Source of the DNA: Alphaproteobacteria bacterium
GTDB lineage: Bacteria; Pseudomonadota; Alphaproteobacteria; JAEULC01
Direction: 5' to 3'
Assembly (NCBI GenBank): GCA_020846275.1
Contig: JADLEG010000058.1
Coordinates: 1-49,485, forward strand
DNA: 49,485 bases
The translations under genes were made by a program, and so were the position numbers. Below the pieces are notes generated by a model. That model ran no database searches, was not told where the DNA came from, and worked only from the letters and a program-made list of their open reading frames with translations. Below are positions 1 to 7,481 of the stretch, in pieces (positions within the stretch are counted from its first letter, which is position 1; the number at the start of each line of letters is the position of its first letter).

Positions 1-1758
1 ATTGACCAGTTCGCCGTGGCTGCCGGTGGCGACGATGCGCCCCTCGTCCAGCACGACGATGCGCCGGGCCTTCAGCACGGTGGCCAGGCGGTGCGCGATG
101 ATGATGGTCGTGCGGCCCTGCATCAGCCGCTCCAGCGCGGCCTGGACCAGGCGCTCGCTTTCCGCGTCCAGCGCCGAGGTGGCCTCGTCGAGCAGCAGCA
201 GCGGCGCGTCGCGCAGGATGGCGCGCGCGATCGCCACCCGCTGCTTTTGGCCGCCGCTGAGGCGCACCCCGCGCTCGCCCAGCTGCGTCGCGAAGCCCTG
301 CGGCAGCTTCTCGGCGAACTCGGTCACCTGCGCGGCGTCGGCGGCGGCGTGCACGGCCGCGTCCGAGGCGTCGGGACGGCCGTAGCGGATGTTCTCGAAC
401 ACGTCGGCGGCGAAGATCGCCGGGTCCTGGGCGACCATCGCGATGCGCGCGCGCGCATCTGCCGGGTCGGCCATCCGCAGGTCGACGCCGTCCAGGCGGA
501 CCGAGCCCAGGCGCGGATCGTAGAAGCGCAGCGCCAGCTGGAACACGGTGGTCTTGCCGGCGCCCGACGGGCCGACCAGGGCCACCGTCTCGCCCGGCGC
601 CACGGCCAGCGAGAAGTCGCGCAGCGCCGCGCGCTCGGGCCGCGAGGGATAGTAGAACGTGACGTCCTCGAAGCTCAGCGCGCCGCGCGCCGGCTCGGGC
701 ATCGCCAGCGGCGCCGGCGGCGCCTTGATCTCGGGCTCGGTCGCCAACAGGTCGAACAGCCGCTCGGCCGCGCCGGCGGCGCGCTGCAGGTCGCCCACCA
801 CCTCGCCGATCGCGCCCACCGATCCGGCCACGACCACGGCGTAGAACACGAAGGCGGCAAGCTGCCCGGCGCTGATGCGGCCCGCCAGCACGTCGTGCCC
901 GCCGATCCACAGCACGACGGCGATGGCGCCGAACACCAGCAGGATCACGATCGCGGTCATCCACGAGCGCGCGCGCACGCGGGCAAGCGCGGTCGCGAAC
1001 GCGTCCTCCACGCGCTCGGCGAAGCGCTGGCGGTCGATCGGCTCGTGGGTGAAGGCCTGCACGGTGCGCACGGCCTGCAGCTGCTCCTCGACATAGGCGC
1101 CGACATCGGCCACGCGATCCTGGCTGGCGCGGCTCAGGCGCCGCACGTGCCGGCCATAGAGCAGGATGGGCGCGATCACCAGCGGCACGACCAGCAGCAC
1201 CAGCCCGGTCAGCTTGGGCGAGGTTATGGCGAGCATCCCGAGGCCGCCTGCCAGCATCAGGAAATTGCGCAGGGCGATCGGCGCCGAGGTGCCGACCACG
1301 ACCTGCAGCAGGGTGGTGTCGGTGGTAAGCCGCGACAGGATTTCGCCGATCTTGTTGACCTCGTAGAACGCGGGGCTGAGCCGCAGCACATGGTCGAACA
1401 CGGCGCGGCGGAGGTCGGCCACCACGCGCTCGCCCAGCCACGACACCAGGTAGAAGCGCGCGTAGCTGGCGCCGGCCATCACCGCCACCACGGCGAACAG
1501 CACCAGCACGGCCTGGTCGAGCATGGCCACGTCGCCGGTGCCGAAACCGCGATCGACCAGGCGCCGCAGGCCCGCGCCCAGCGCCAGCACCGTTCCGGCG
1601 GCGACGGTCAGCGCCAGGAACGCGCCCAGCATCGCCAGCCCGTGCGGGCGCAGGTAGCGCCACAGGCCGACCAGCGGCTTCAGGTCCCGCCGCCCGCCCG
1701 CGCGCTGGCCGGCGCGATCGGCGTCGGTCTCGGTGTAGTGGCGCTCGCGCATCGCCAT
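1..1758 (-). CDS. ABC exporter, fused permease and ATPase (3' end outside window)
   Basis: Type I (MsbA-like) exporter half-transporter: an N-terminal six-helix membrane domain followed by one ATPase domain, which would dimerise in the inner membrane and export a lipid or other hydrophobic substrate. The ATPase shows Walker A GPSGAGKTT (near 550-575), the signature LSGGQKQRVAIARA (near 220-260), Walker B LLLLDEATSALD and the H-loop IIIAHRL, so it should be active. About 586 residues are visible; the reading frame still continues at base 1 (GSHGELVN), so only a short C-terminal tail is missing. ATG at 1758 gives MAMRERHYTE; a second ATG lies two codons in. It starts 4 bases after the cyaY stop, so the two are probably cotranscribed. 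The substrate cannot be read from the sequence. Confidence 0.93.
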   Translation of the reverse strand, partial: MAMRERHYTETDADRAGQRAGGRRDLKPLVGLWRYLRPHGLAMLGAFLALTVAAGTVLALGAGLRRLVDRGFGTGDVAMLDQAVLVLFAVVAVMAGASYARFYLVSWLGERVVADLRRAVFDHVLRLSPAFYEVNKIGEILSRLTTDTTLLQVVVGTSAPIALRNFLMLAGGLGMLAITSPKLTGLVLLVVPLVIAPILLYGRHVRRLSRASQDRVADVGAYVEEQLQAVRTVQAFTHEPIDRQRFAERVEDAFATALARVRARSWMTAIVILLVFGAIAVVLWIGGHDVLAGRISAGQLAAFVFYAVVVAGSVGAIGEVVGDLQRAAGAAERLFDLLATEPEIKAPPAPLAMPEPARGALSFEDVTFYYPSRPERAALRDFSLAVAPGETVALVGPSGAGKTTVFQLALRFYDPRLGSVRLDGVDLRMADPADARARIAMVAQDPAIFAADVFENIRYGRPDASDAAVHAAADAAQVTEFAEKLPQGFATQLGERGVRLSGGQKQRVAIARAILRDAPLLLLDEATSALDAESERLVQAALERLMQGRTTIIIAHRLATVLKARRIVVLDEGRIVATGSHGELVN

Positions 1759-1762
1759 CGGA

Positions 1763-2095
1763 TCAGCCCCGCGCCACCGGCGCGCCGGTGGCCTTCCCCA
1801 GGTCGCGCGCCAGCACCGCGGCCAGGGTTTCCGCGCCGCGGGTCGAGCGCCAGTCGCCGGCGCCCTCGTCCCAGGCGAAATGCCAGGCGCCCGAGACCGG
1901 CGAGGACAGCCAGACCTGGCGCATCGGGCCATGCTTGTTGATCACGTAGTTTCCGCCGGCTGCCAATGCGATGGTCAGGATTCCCCCTTCGAGGTCGACC
2001 TCGGCCCGCTCGCCCAGCGCTTCCTCGACCGCCGCCATCAGCCGGTCGAGCGCGCCATTGGCGAGCGTCTGGAAGCGCGCTTCGTCCAGCGCCAT
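1763..2095 (-). CDS. cyaY: Frataxin-like iron donor CyaY
   Basis: Small cytosolic frataxin homologue (110 aa) that binds iron and modulates Fe-S cluster assembly on IscS/IscU. The order of motifs fits the family: an acidic first helix (MALDEARFQTLAN), then beta strands containing VDLEGGILTIAL, NYVINKHGPMRQVWLSSP and the tryptophan-rich AWHFAWDEG. Length matches the usual 105-110 aa. The frame is open for 22 codons further upstream, but that stretch has no family character and ATG 2095 gives the normal N-terminus. It lies 4 bases ahead of the ABC exporter gene. No isc or suf genes are in the window. Confidence 0.9.
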   Translation of the reverse strand: MALDEARFQTLANGALDRLMAAVEEALGERAEVDLEGGILTIALAAGGNYVINKHGPMRQVWLSSPVSGAWHFAWDEGAGDWRSTRGAETLAAVLARDLGKATGAPVARG

Positions 2096-2223
2096 GGCGG
2101 ACCTGCCTTTGAAATTCGCTGAATGCGGCCCATGCCTAACAGCCGGTGCCGCGAGCCGCAACGGTTAACGGCCGCCGCGCCGGACGGCTCCGGCGGGCTG
2201 CCCGGATGGCCCGGCCTCGCGCC

Positions 2224-2252
2224 TTGCCTTGCCGGGCGAATGCCGCTATAAG
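2224..2252 (+). promoter_or_regulatory. Likely sigma70 promoter of rpmE
   Basis: TTGCCT (2224-2229) and TATAAG (2247-2252) are separated by exactly 17 bases and lie about 65 bases before the rpmE start. The predicted leader of about 57 bases contains a GCGGCC-GGGC-GGCCGC hairpin just ahead of the Shine-Dalgarno GGGAG. The promoter is inferred from consensus match only. Confidence 0.55.
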
Positions 2253-2315
2253 CCGCCGCTTCCAATGGGATTTGCGGCATTTCGCGGCGGCCGGGCGGCC
2301 GCGGGAGTTTGACCG

Positions 2316-2540
2316 ATGAAAGAGAAGATCCATCCGGATTACCACGAGATCAACGTGGTCATGACCGACGGCACGAACTTCAAGACGCGTTCGACCTACG
2401 GCAAGCCGGGCGACACGCTGCGGCTGGACATCGACTCCAAGTCGCACCCCGCCTGGACCGGCGTCTTCCGCCTGAACGACAGCGGCGGCCAGCTGGCCAA
2501 GTTCAACAAGCGCTTCAAGAATCTCGGCATCAAGAGCTGA
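2316..2540 (+). CDS. rpmE: 50S ribosomal protein L31 (cysteine-free type)
   Basis: Ribosomal protein L31, 74 aa, located at the central protuberance of the large subunit. The start [12 protein letters not shown], the central [10 protein letters not shown] and SHPAWTG, and the end [10 protein letters not shown] are characteristic of the family. The zinc-binding cysteines of the canonical form are replaced (VVMTDG where CSCGN is usual, DSKSHP where CSKCHP is usual), so this is a zinc-independent version, as is common in Alphaproteobacteria. ATG 2316 is preceded by GGGAGTTTGACCG. It is monocistronic, with its own promoter and a large inverted repeat just downstream. Confidence 0.95.
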   Translation: MKEKIHPDYHEINVVMTDGTNFKTRSTYGKPGDTLRLDIDSKSHPAWTGVFRLNDSGGQLAKFNKRFKNLGIKS

Positions 2541-2555
2541 GGGCGACCGGTCCGC

Positions 2556-2675
2556 GTTCCTCCTCCGTCGAGACGGCGCTTCGCGCCTCCTCAGGATGAC
2601 GCGTTTTCTTTGGCGCACGAAAATCCCGCGTCATCCTGAGGAGCGAGCGCAGCGAGCGTCTCGAAGGATGAGGAA
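2556..2675. repeat. Dispersed palindromic repeat, family A, copy 1
   Basis: Long imperfect inverted repeat: the left arm (about 2556-2603) contains CTCCTCAGGATGACGCG and the right arm (about 2628-2675) contains CGCGTCATCCTGAGGAG. It lies between the convergent genes rpmE and the DUF1465 gene and could fold into a bidirectional terminator. A second copy is at 16034-16149. A further fragment of common intergenic repeat appears at 2725-2760 (AAGGCCGGGCATGACG). Confidence 0.85.
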
Positions 2676-2776
2676 CGCCGGTGAGGGGCGTTCTCGCGGT
2701 GCCCCTGCGTTGCTGCCCAACAAGCGTGGATGACCCGCTCGAAGGCCGGGCATGACGAAAGGTGGATCGGCGGCTC

Positions 2777-3268
2777 CTACGCCAGCACGAGCTGCGGCGC
2801 GTTCTGGGGCTGCTGGTTCTTGGCGCCCTCGCTCGCGGCCAGGCAGATATTGAACGAGCCGAACTGCATCTCCTCGCCGGCGATCAGCCGGTCGAGGCGC
2901 AGCGTGCGCTGATAGAGACCCAGGCTGCGGCGCAGCAGGCTCGCCAGGCGCGGCGGCAACTCGAACGCGGTGGGTTCCAGCTCTTCCAGGCAGATCGACT
3001 GCCCGCCCAGCCGGCGGTTGGGCTGGATGGCTTCCTCGCGGGTGATCTCGCCGGACTGCGCGGCCTTGTGCGTCATCGCCCAGGCCATCACCTCGGTAAG
3101 CCGCGTGGTGAGGCGCAGCCCCTCGCTGATCGACTGCAGGTTCTCCAGCGGCGTCATGGTTGCGCGCTCGGCCGGCGCCAGGGTCTGCATGTAGTCCCGC
3201 GCCTCGACGAGCAGGCCCTTCGCCTCGTCGTAGATGCGCTCGATGAAGGGTACTTCTGAATCCTGCAT
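2777..3268 (-). CDS. DUF1465 family protein
   Basis: 163-residue predicted cytosolic, mainly helical protein matching the alphaproteobacterial DUF1465 family: an N-terminal FIERIYDEAKGLLVEARDYM, a central RLTEVMAWAM, and LYQRTLRLDRLI near the C-terminus. No enzyme motif is visible and the molecular function is unknown to me. ATG 3268 has a strong Shine-Dalgarno (GGGAGGCAGGG). A perfect TTAA-N7-TTAA site lies about 110 bases upstream, which suggests CtrA cell-cycle control. Family assignment is by recognition; the role is inference. Confidence 0.85.
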   Translation of the reverse strand: MQDSEVPFIERIYDEAKGLLVEARDYMQTLAPAERATMTPLENLQSISEGLRLTTRLTEVMAWAMTHKAAQSGEITREEAIQPNRRLGGQSICLEELEPTAFELPPRLASLLRRSLGLYQRTLRLDRLIAGEEMQFGSFNICLAASEGAKNQQPQNAPQLVLA

Positions 3269-3377
3269 CCCTGCCTCCCTGGCATGCCCCCGAACCCGGG
3301 GTTGATCGGTTAGTCATTCAACTCGCCGATCACGCGGGGAATGATCATGCAGCCGGCGGTTGCCCGCAAGAAAAATC

Positions 3378-3392
3378 TTAAATTTTAGTTAA
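3378..3392. promoter_or_regulatory. CtrA-type binding site TTAA-N7-TTAA
   Basis: TTAAATTTTAGTTAA reads as a full CtrA box, with two TTAA half-sites separated by seven bases, on both strands. It sits in an unusually A+T-rich island (about 3369-3397) in very GC-rich DNA, 110-124 bases upstream of the DUF1465 start codon. GGTTAGTC (3309) and GACTAACC (3407) flank the region as a wide inverted pair. Confidence 0.65.
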
Positions 3393-3442
3393 TTTGCGGA
3401 GGCTTCGACTAACCATATTGGATAGGCCCATCGACGCCGCGC

Positions 3443-3787
3443 CTACGCCTCGCCACCCTTGGCGCCATAGAAGACGACCCACAGCTCCGTGTCCTTGCTG
3501 TAGTCCTCGAAGCGATGCACCGCGCCGGCGCCGGCATAGAGCACGTCGCCCGGGCCGAACTTCACGCGCTGATCGTCGCAGCGGAACCAGCCCGATCCGT
3601 TCATGACGACATAGAGCTCGTCCTGGTCATGCGGCTTCTGCGGATCGCCGCCTTGCGGCGGCTTGTAGTGGCGGAGCTGCATCGTGCCATGCTCCATCAG
3701 TAGGGCCGACAGGCGTCCCTCCGGCAGCGGCGCCTTGCGCGCCTCGGCGAGCGTCGCCAGCAGCGGCGTCTTCGTCTCGACGGTCAT
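3443..3787 (-). CDS. Cupin-domain protein
   Basis: Single-domain cupin, 114 aa, predicted cytosolic. The two cupin motifs are visible: KPHDQDELYVVMNGSG with its histidine, acidic residues and glycines, and GPGDVLYAGAGAVHRFED with a histidine, consistent with one metal site. No substrate can be inferred. The frame is open 22 codons upstream, but ATG 3787 is preceded by GGGAGAGAGGC and gives the best start. It is last in a same-strand series (metY-type gene, hydrolase, thioesterase, cupin), 37 bases after the thioesterase. Confidence 0.85.
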   Translation of the reverse strand: MTVETKTPLLATLAEARKAPLPEGRLSALLMEHGTMQLRHYKPPQGGDPQKPHDQDELYVVMNGSGWFRCDDQRVKFGPGDVLYAGAGAVHRFEDYSKDTELWVVFYGAKGGEA

Positions 3788-3824
3788 GCCTCTCTCCCTG
3801 ATGCCGTCAATCCTACACGGCGAA

Positions 3825-4265
3825 TCAGGCATTAACCAACAGCGGCGTGACAACGTGCTTAACGGCGTCCGGCACCGCGATCACCTGGAAGTCCGAGCGC
3901 CGCACGTAGACATGCACGAAGTGCCCCGCGGCGGCGGCGGTGTCGTCGCCCTGCTTGAAGATGCCGATCTCGTAGCGCACGGAGGAGCGGCCCAGCTTCG
4001 TCACGCGCAGTCCCGCCTCCAGCGCGTCGGGAAAGGCGACCGGCTTGAAGAAGCGGCACATCGTCTCGACCACCACGCCGATCGCGGTCGCGTGCTCGAT
4101 GTCCAGCGCGCCCCCGGTCACCAGCACATGGTTCACCGCCGTGTCGAAGTAGGCGTAGTAGGTGACGTTGTTGACGTGCGCGTAGGCGTCGTTGTCGGCC
4201 CAGCGCGTGGTGATGGCGACGAAACGCTTGTAGGCGTCGCGCCGCTTCGGGGCTTCGTCGGCCAT
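3825..4265 (-). CDS. Acyl-CoA thioesterase, 4HBT/hotdog fold
   Basis: 146-residue hotdog-fold thioesterase, predicted to hydrolyse acyl-CoA or a similar thioester in the cytosol. The segment TTRWADNDAYAHVNNVTYYA is the 4-hydroxybenzoyl-CoA thioesterase (YbgC/FcbC-type) signature, including the catalytic aspartate in WADND. The rest (VVETMCRFFKPVAFPD, SVRYEIGIF) follows the usual beta-sheet order. The start ATG at 4265 overlaps the hydrolase stop by one base (TGATG), indicating translational coupling. The substrate is unknown. Confidence 0.9.
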   Translation of the reverse strand: MADEAPKRRDAYKRFVAITTRWADNDAYAHVNNVTYYAYFDTAVNHVLVTGGALDIEHATAIGVVVETMCRFFKPVAFPDALEAGLRVTKLGRSSVRYEIGIFKQGDDTAAAAGHFVHVYVRRSDFQVIAVPDAVKHVVTPLLVNA

Positions 4266-5062
4266 CAGGTCGTTCCGAGGAAGGTCTTCATCTGCTCGAG
4301 CGTCGCATCGGGCTGCTCGAGCATCATCATGTGGCCGCAGTCCGCAAGCTCGGCAGTCGCCGCATCCTTCATCAGCCGCGCGAATTCGCGCCCCGCGCTG
4401 GGCGGCGTCATGCGGTCGTCGCGGCCGAGGATCAGAAGCGCCGGGCAGGCGACGGTTCGCGCCGCCGCCTCGCCGTCGGCATAGGCGTCGCAAGCCTTGA
4501 AGTCCCCCGCCAGCACCGCGCCGCCCGCGCGGTCGATCAGGCGCTGCGCGGCCGCCTTCAGCCACAGCCCGGCGGCGATGTTGCCGCCGATCCTTCCGCG
4601 CCCGCCGAACGCCCAGTCGACGATCAGGTCGCGCGCCAGCGGCGGATCCTTCTCGGCCGCCGCGATCAGCTCGGGATGCACCGCCATGCGCGGCGCGGCG
4701 CCGCACAGGATCAGCCGCGTCGTGCGCGGGCCCAGCCGGGCAGCGGCCTCCAGACAGGCGAGCGCACCCATCGAATGGCCCGCCAGCGCGGCGGTGCCGA
4801 GCTTCGCCGCGTCCATCAGCGCCGCGATCCAGCCGGCCATCGCGCCGACGCTCGCCAGCGCCGCGCCCGCGGAACGGCCATGCGCCGGCAGGTCGGGTGC
4901 CAGCACCGCGAAGCCGTGATGGGCGAAATAGCGCGCCTGCAGCCCCCAGACCGTGTGGTCCATGCCCGCGCCGTGCACGAACACGATGGCCGGTTTCGTC
5001 GCGTCGAAGTCCTGCCCGCCGGTGTGGGCGTAGACCGGCGATCCCTTCACGCTCAGTTGCAT
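4265..5062 (-). CDS. Alpha/beta hydrolase
   Basis: 265-residue alpha/beta-hydrolase. Visible elements are the oxyanion-hole motif HGAGMD (residues 30-35), the nucleophile elbow GHSMGA (Ser97), the acid loop GRDDRMTP (probably Asp216) and the catalytic histidine in CGHMMM (His244). All three catalytic residues are present. It resembles carboxylesterases and lactone or dienelactone-type hydrolases, but the substrate cannot be assigned. It precedes the thioesterase with a TGATG overlap. Ahead of ATG 5062 lies the edge of a palindromic repeat, whose GGGAGGGGG may act as the ribosome binding site. Confidence 0.9.
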   Translation of the reverse strand: MQLSVKGSPVYAHTGGQDFDATKPAIVFVHGAGMDHTVWGLQARYFAHHGFAVLAPDLPAHGRSAGAALASVGAMAGWIAALMDAAKLGTAALAGHSMGALACLEAAARLGPRTTRLILCGAAPRMAVHPELIAAAEKDPPLARDLIVDWAFGGRGRIGGNIAAGLWLKAAAQRLIDRAGGAVLAGDFKACDAYADGEAAARTVACPALLILGRDDRMTPPSAGREFARLMKDAATAELADCGHMMMLEQPDATLEQMKTFLGTT

Positions 5063-5070
5063 CGGGGAAG

Positions 5071-5170
5071 ACCCCCTCCCATCCCTCCCCCTGAGGGGGA
5101 GGGGAAAGATTCAAAACGCCGCCCGTCTCTTCTTGCCCCTCTCCCTTCAGGGGCAGGGATGGGAGGGGGT
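5071..5170. repeat. Dispersed C/G-rich palindromic repeat, family B, copy 1
   Basis: About 100 bases with 16-base perfect terminal inverted repeats (ACCCCCTCCCATCCCT at 5071-5086 and its complement at 5155-5170), plus an internal CCTCCCCCTGAGGGGGAGG hairpin. It separates the sulfhydrylase gene from the hydrolase gene. Related elements are at 6541-6625, 14235-14272 and 14319-14357. Confidence 0.85.
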
Positions 5171-5180
5171 AGCGCGCGCC

Positions 5181-6476
5181 TCATGGCTTCGTCGCGGCGC
5201 GCAGCGCCTGCTTCAGGTCGTCGATCAGGTCGGCGGGGTCTTCCAGCCCGACCGACATGCGGATCATGTCCTCGCCCACCCCGGCGGCGGCGAGCTGCTT
5301 GGCGTCCATCTGCTGGTGCGTCGTGCTGGCCGGGTGGATCACCAGCGACTTGGCGTCGCCCACGTTGGCGAGGTGCGAGAACAGCTCCAGCTTCCCGATG
5401 AACCTGGCGCCGGCGGCGCGCCCGCCCTTGATGCCGAAGCTCACCATCGAGCCCGCGCCGCGCGGCAAGAGCTTCTTCGCCAGCTCGTGGTCGGGATGCT
5501 CGGGCAGGTCCGGGTGGTTGACCCAGGCCACCGCGTCGGAGGATTTGAGGAATTGGAGCAGGGCGCGCGCGTTGGCGACGTGGCGCTCCATGCGCATCGG
5601 CAGGGTCTCGACGCCCTGCAGGATATAGAAGGCGTTGCCCGGGCTCATGCAGGGGCCGAAATCGCGCAGTCCCTCGCAGCGCGCCCGCATCACGAAGGCC
5701 TGCGGCCCGAAATCCTCGGCGAAGTCGATGCCGTGATAGCCGGCATAGGGCTCGGTCATGGTCGGGAACAGCCCCGAGCCTTCCCAGTCGAAGCGCCCGC
5801 TGTCGATCAGCGCGCCGGCGATGGCGACGCCGTGCCCGCCCAGCCACTTGGTGGCGGAATGCATGACCAGGTCGGCGCCGTGCTCGAAGCTGCGGATCAG
5901 GTAGGGCGTGGCGAAGGTGGCGTCGAGCATCAGCGGGATTTTCCGCCCGTGCGCGATCGCGGCCACTTCGGGGATGTTCAGCACCTCGAGCCCGGGATTG
6001 CCCAGCACCTCGGCGAAGATCAGTCGCGTCTCCGGGCGGATCGCGTTGCGGAATCCGTCCAGGTCGCGCGGCTTGACGAAGGTGGTGGTGATGCCGAAGC
6101 GCGGCAGAGTGTGGGCGAACAGGTTGACGCTTCCGCCGTAGAGCGAGGCCGAGGCGACGATGTGCCCGCCCGCGCCCATCAGCGTCGCGATCGCCAGGTG
6201 CAGCGCCGCCTGGCCGCTCGCCGCGCACACCGCGCCGACCCCGCCCTCCAGCGCGGCCAGCCGCTCCTCCAGCACCGCCACGGTCGGGTTGCCGATGCGG
6301 CTGTAGATGTAGCCCGCGCGCTCGAGGTTGAAGAGCGAGGCGGCGTGGTCGGTGTCGTCGAACACGAAGGAGGTGGTCTGGTAGATCGGCACGGCGCGCG
6401 CGCCGGTCGCCGTGTCGGGCTGCTGGCCCGCGTGAAGGCTGAGCGTGGCGAAGCGCGGATGCTTGGGCGCGACCAT
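5181..6476 (-). CDS. O-acetylhomoserine sulfhydrylase family, PLP enzyme
   Basis: 431-residue Cys/Met-metabolism PLP enzyme, closest in length and motifs to O-acetylhomoserine aminocarboxypropyltransferase (MetY): condenses O-acetylhomoserine with sulfide to give homocysteine. Seen: TLSLHAGQQPD at the N-terminus, YSRIGNPT, ASGQAALHLA, and MHSATKWLGGHG with the PLP lysine at Lys210, then FLLF-type C-terminal motifs such as ELFSHLANVGDAKSLVIHPA. ATG 6476 is preceded by GGAGGG five bases away. An O-succinylhomoserine-specific MetZ is a less likely alternative. A repeat follows the gene, then the hydrolase. Confidence 0.9.
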   Translation of the reverse strand: MVAPKHPRFATLSLHAGQQPDTATGARAVPIYQTTSFVFDDTDHAASLFNLERAGYIYSRIGNPTVAVLEERLAALEGGVGAVCAASGQAALHLAIATLMGAGGHIVASASLYGGSVNLFAHTLPRFGITTTFVKPRDLDGFRNAIRPETRLIFAEVLGNPGLEVLNIPEVAAIAHGRKIPLMLDATFATPYLIRSFEHGADLVMHSATKWLGGHGVAIAGALIDSGRFDWEGSGLFPTMTEPYAGYHGIDFAEDFGPQAFVMRARCEGLRDFGPCMSPGNAFYILQGVETLPMRMERHVANARALLQFLKSSDAVAWVNHPDLPEHPDHELAKKLLPRGAGSMVSFGIKGGRAAGARFIGKLELFSHLANVGDAKSLVIHPASTTHQQMDAKQLAAAGVGEDMIRMSVGLEDPADLIDDLKQALRAATKP

Positions 6477-6540
6477 GGCGGCCCTCCACTTGGAACGAGG
6501 TGGCGCGGAACCTAGAGCAACTTCCGCTGCCGCGAAAGCA

Positions 6541-6625
6541 CCCCCACCCCAACCCTCCCCCATCGAGGGGGAGGGGGCAAAAAGAGTCTTCTCCCCCCTT
6601 TGTGGGGGAGGGTTAGGGTGGGGGG
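6541..6625. repeat. Dispersed C/G-rich palindromic repeat, family B, copy 2
   Basis: Inverted repeat with arms of about 22 bases: CCCCCACCCCAACCCTCCCC at the left and its near-complement ending at 6625 at the right, with an internal CCTCCCCCATCGAGGGGGAGG hairpin half. It ends 5 bases before the stop codon of the FkbM-family gene and lies upstream of the sulfhydrylase gene. Confidence 0.85.
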
Positions 6626-6629
6626 CTTG

Positions 6630-7478
6630 CTACGCGCGTGCGGTGATCGCCTGAAGGTAGCGCGGGCCCAGCGCCGTGCCGGCGCGCCGGTCGTGCTCCA
6701 GCAGGATGTGCAGCGCCAGATCGACCGCCTTGTAGCACTCGTGCAGGATCGCCGCCGCGCGCAGCAGCTGGCCGTCGTCGAGCCCGCCCAGCCGCGTCAG
6801 GTCGCGAACGAAGATCGCGTCGGCCCAGAACAGCTGGGTGAAGCCGGCGAAGATGTCGCCGCCCAGCACCAACGGCTTCACCACGCGGCTGACCAGCGGC
6901 TCGAAGCGGTGGAGCATGAAGCCTTGCGCGCGCAGGAACCGCTCGACGTCGCCATAGAGCGGCTGGCCGCGATACATTTCGAGGAACTCGACCTCGGTCT
7001 GGATCACCAGGGCCTCGGCCAGGCGGCGCGGCGCATTCTCGAACACCATCAGCTCGGCGCCCTGGATGTCGATCTTCAGCAGGTCGAGGCCCGCCGTCTC
7101 CGCCACGTCGTCCAGGCGCACCGTGTCGACCGCCTCGGTACGAACGACGCGTCCCCAGTCGGGGAAGCCGTGGAACAGCGCCAGCACGTCGGGATTGGGC
7201 TCCAGCAGCGAGGTCATGCCGGGCGCGTGGCAATGATGCAGCGTGTGGCGCTTGCCGTCGCCGATCGCCAGCGGCAGGTAGGTCTCGCGCGGCTCCTTCT
7301 TCTGTTGCAGCACGGCGTGCGCCTGCAGGTTCGGCTCGAAGCCCACCACTTCGGCGCGGCCCGCTTTCAGCAGCGGCGCGTACGGCGGCTCGCCGTCGAT
7401 CGGGTTGGCGCCGATGTCGACGACCTTGATCGCGACCGGCAGGTCGAGGATCGCGAAGATCGACGGCGGTGCGGCCAT
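6630..7478 (-). CDS. FkbM family methyltransferase
   Basis: 282-residue SAM-dependent methyltransferase of the FkbM type. Seen: the SAM-binding motif I VVDIGANP (residues 19-26), GFEPN with the acidic residue after strand 2, and the family signature LLKIDIQGAEL (residues 133-143). FkbM proteins O-methylate sugars or polyketide hydroxyls; the substrate here is not deducible. The C-terminal 80 residues (LDDGQLLRAAAILHECYKAVDLALHILLEH) are helical and extend beyond the core. It starts 3 bases after the aminotransferase stop, so the two genes are surely cotranscribed and may act on the same product. Confidence 0.88.
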   Translation of the reverse strand: MAAPPSIFAILDLPVAIKVVDIGANPIDGEPPYAPLLKAGRAEVVGFEPNLQAHAVLQQKKEPRETYLPLAIGDGKRHTLHHCHAPGMTSLLEPNPDVLALFHGFPDWGRVVRTEAVDTVRLDDVAETAGLDLLKIDIQGAELMVFENAPRRLAEALVIQTEVEFLEMYRGQPLYGDVERFLRAQGFMLHRFEPLVSRVVKPLVLGGDIFAGFTQLFWADAIFVRDLTRLGGLDDGQLLRAAAILHECYKAVDLALHILLEHDRRAGTALGPRYLQAITARA

Positions 7479-7481
7479 GCT

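Noticed and set aside
16..1941. Long open frame on the + strand opposite the ABC exporter (and similar ones at 6600-8678, 18234-21302, 35464-38559 and 38550-41897)
   Set aside because: These are antisense shadows caused by high GC codon bias. Their translations are rich in Arg, His, Gln and Ala with no family motifs, while the opposite strand encodes proteins with complete active sites.
5181..6476. SAM or methionine riboswitch before the sulfhydrylase gene
   Set aside because: The leader (6477-6540) is short and followed upstream by a simple palindromic repeat; no riboswitch-like multi-stem fold was recognised.
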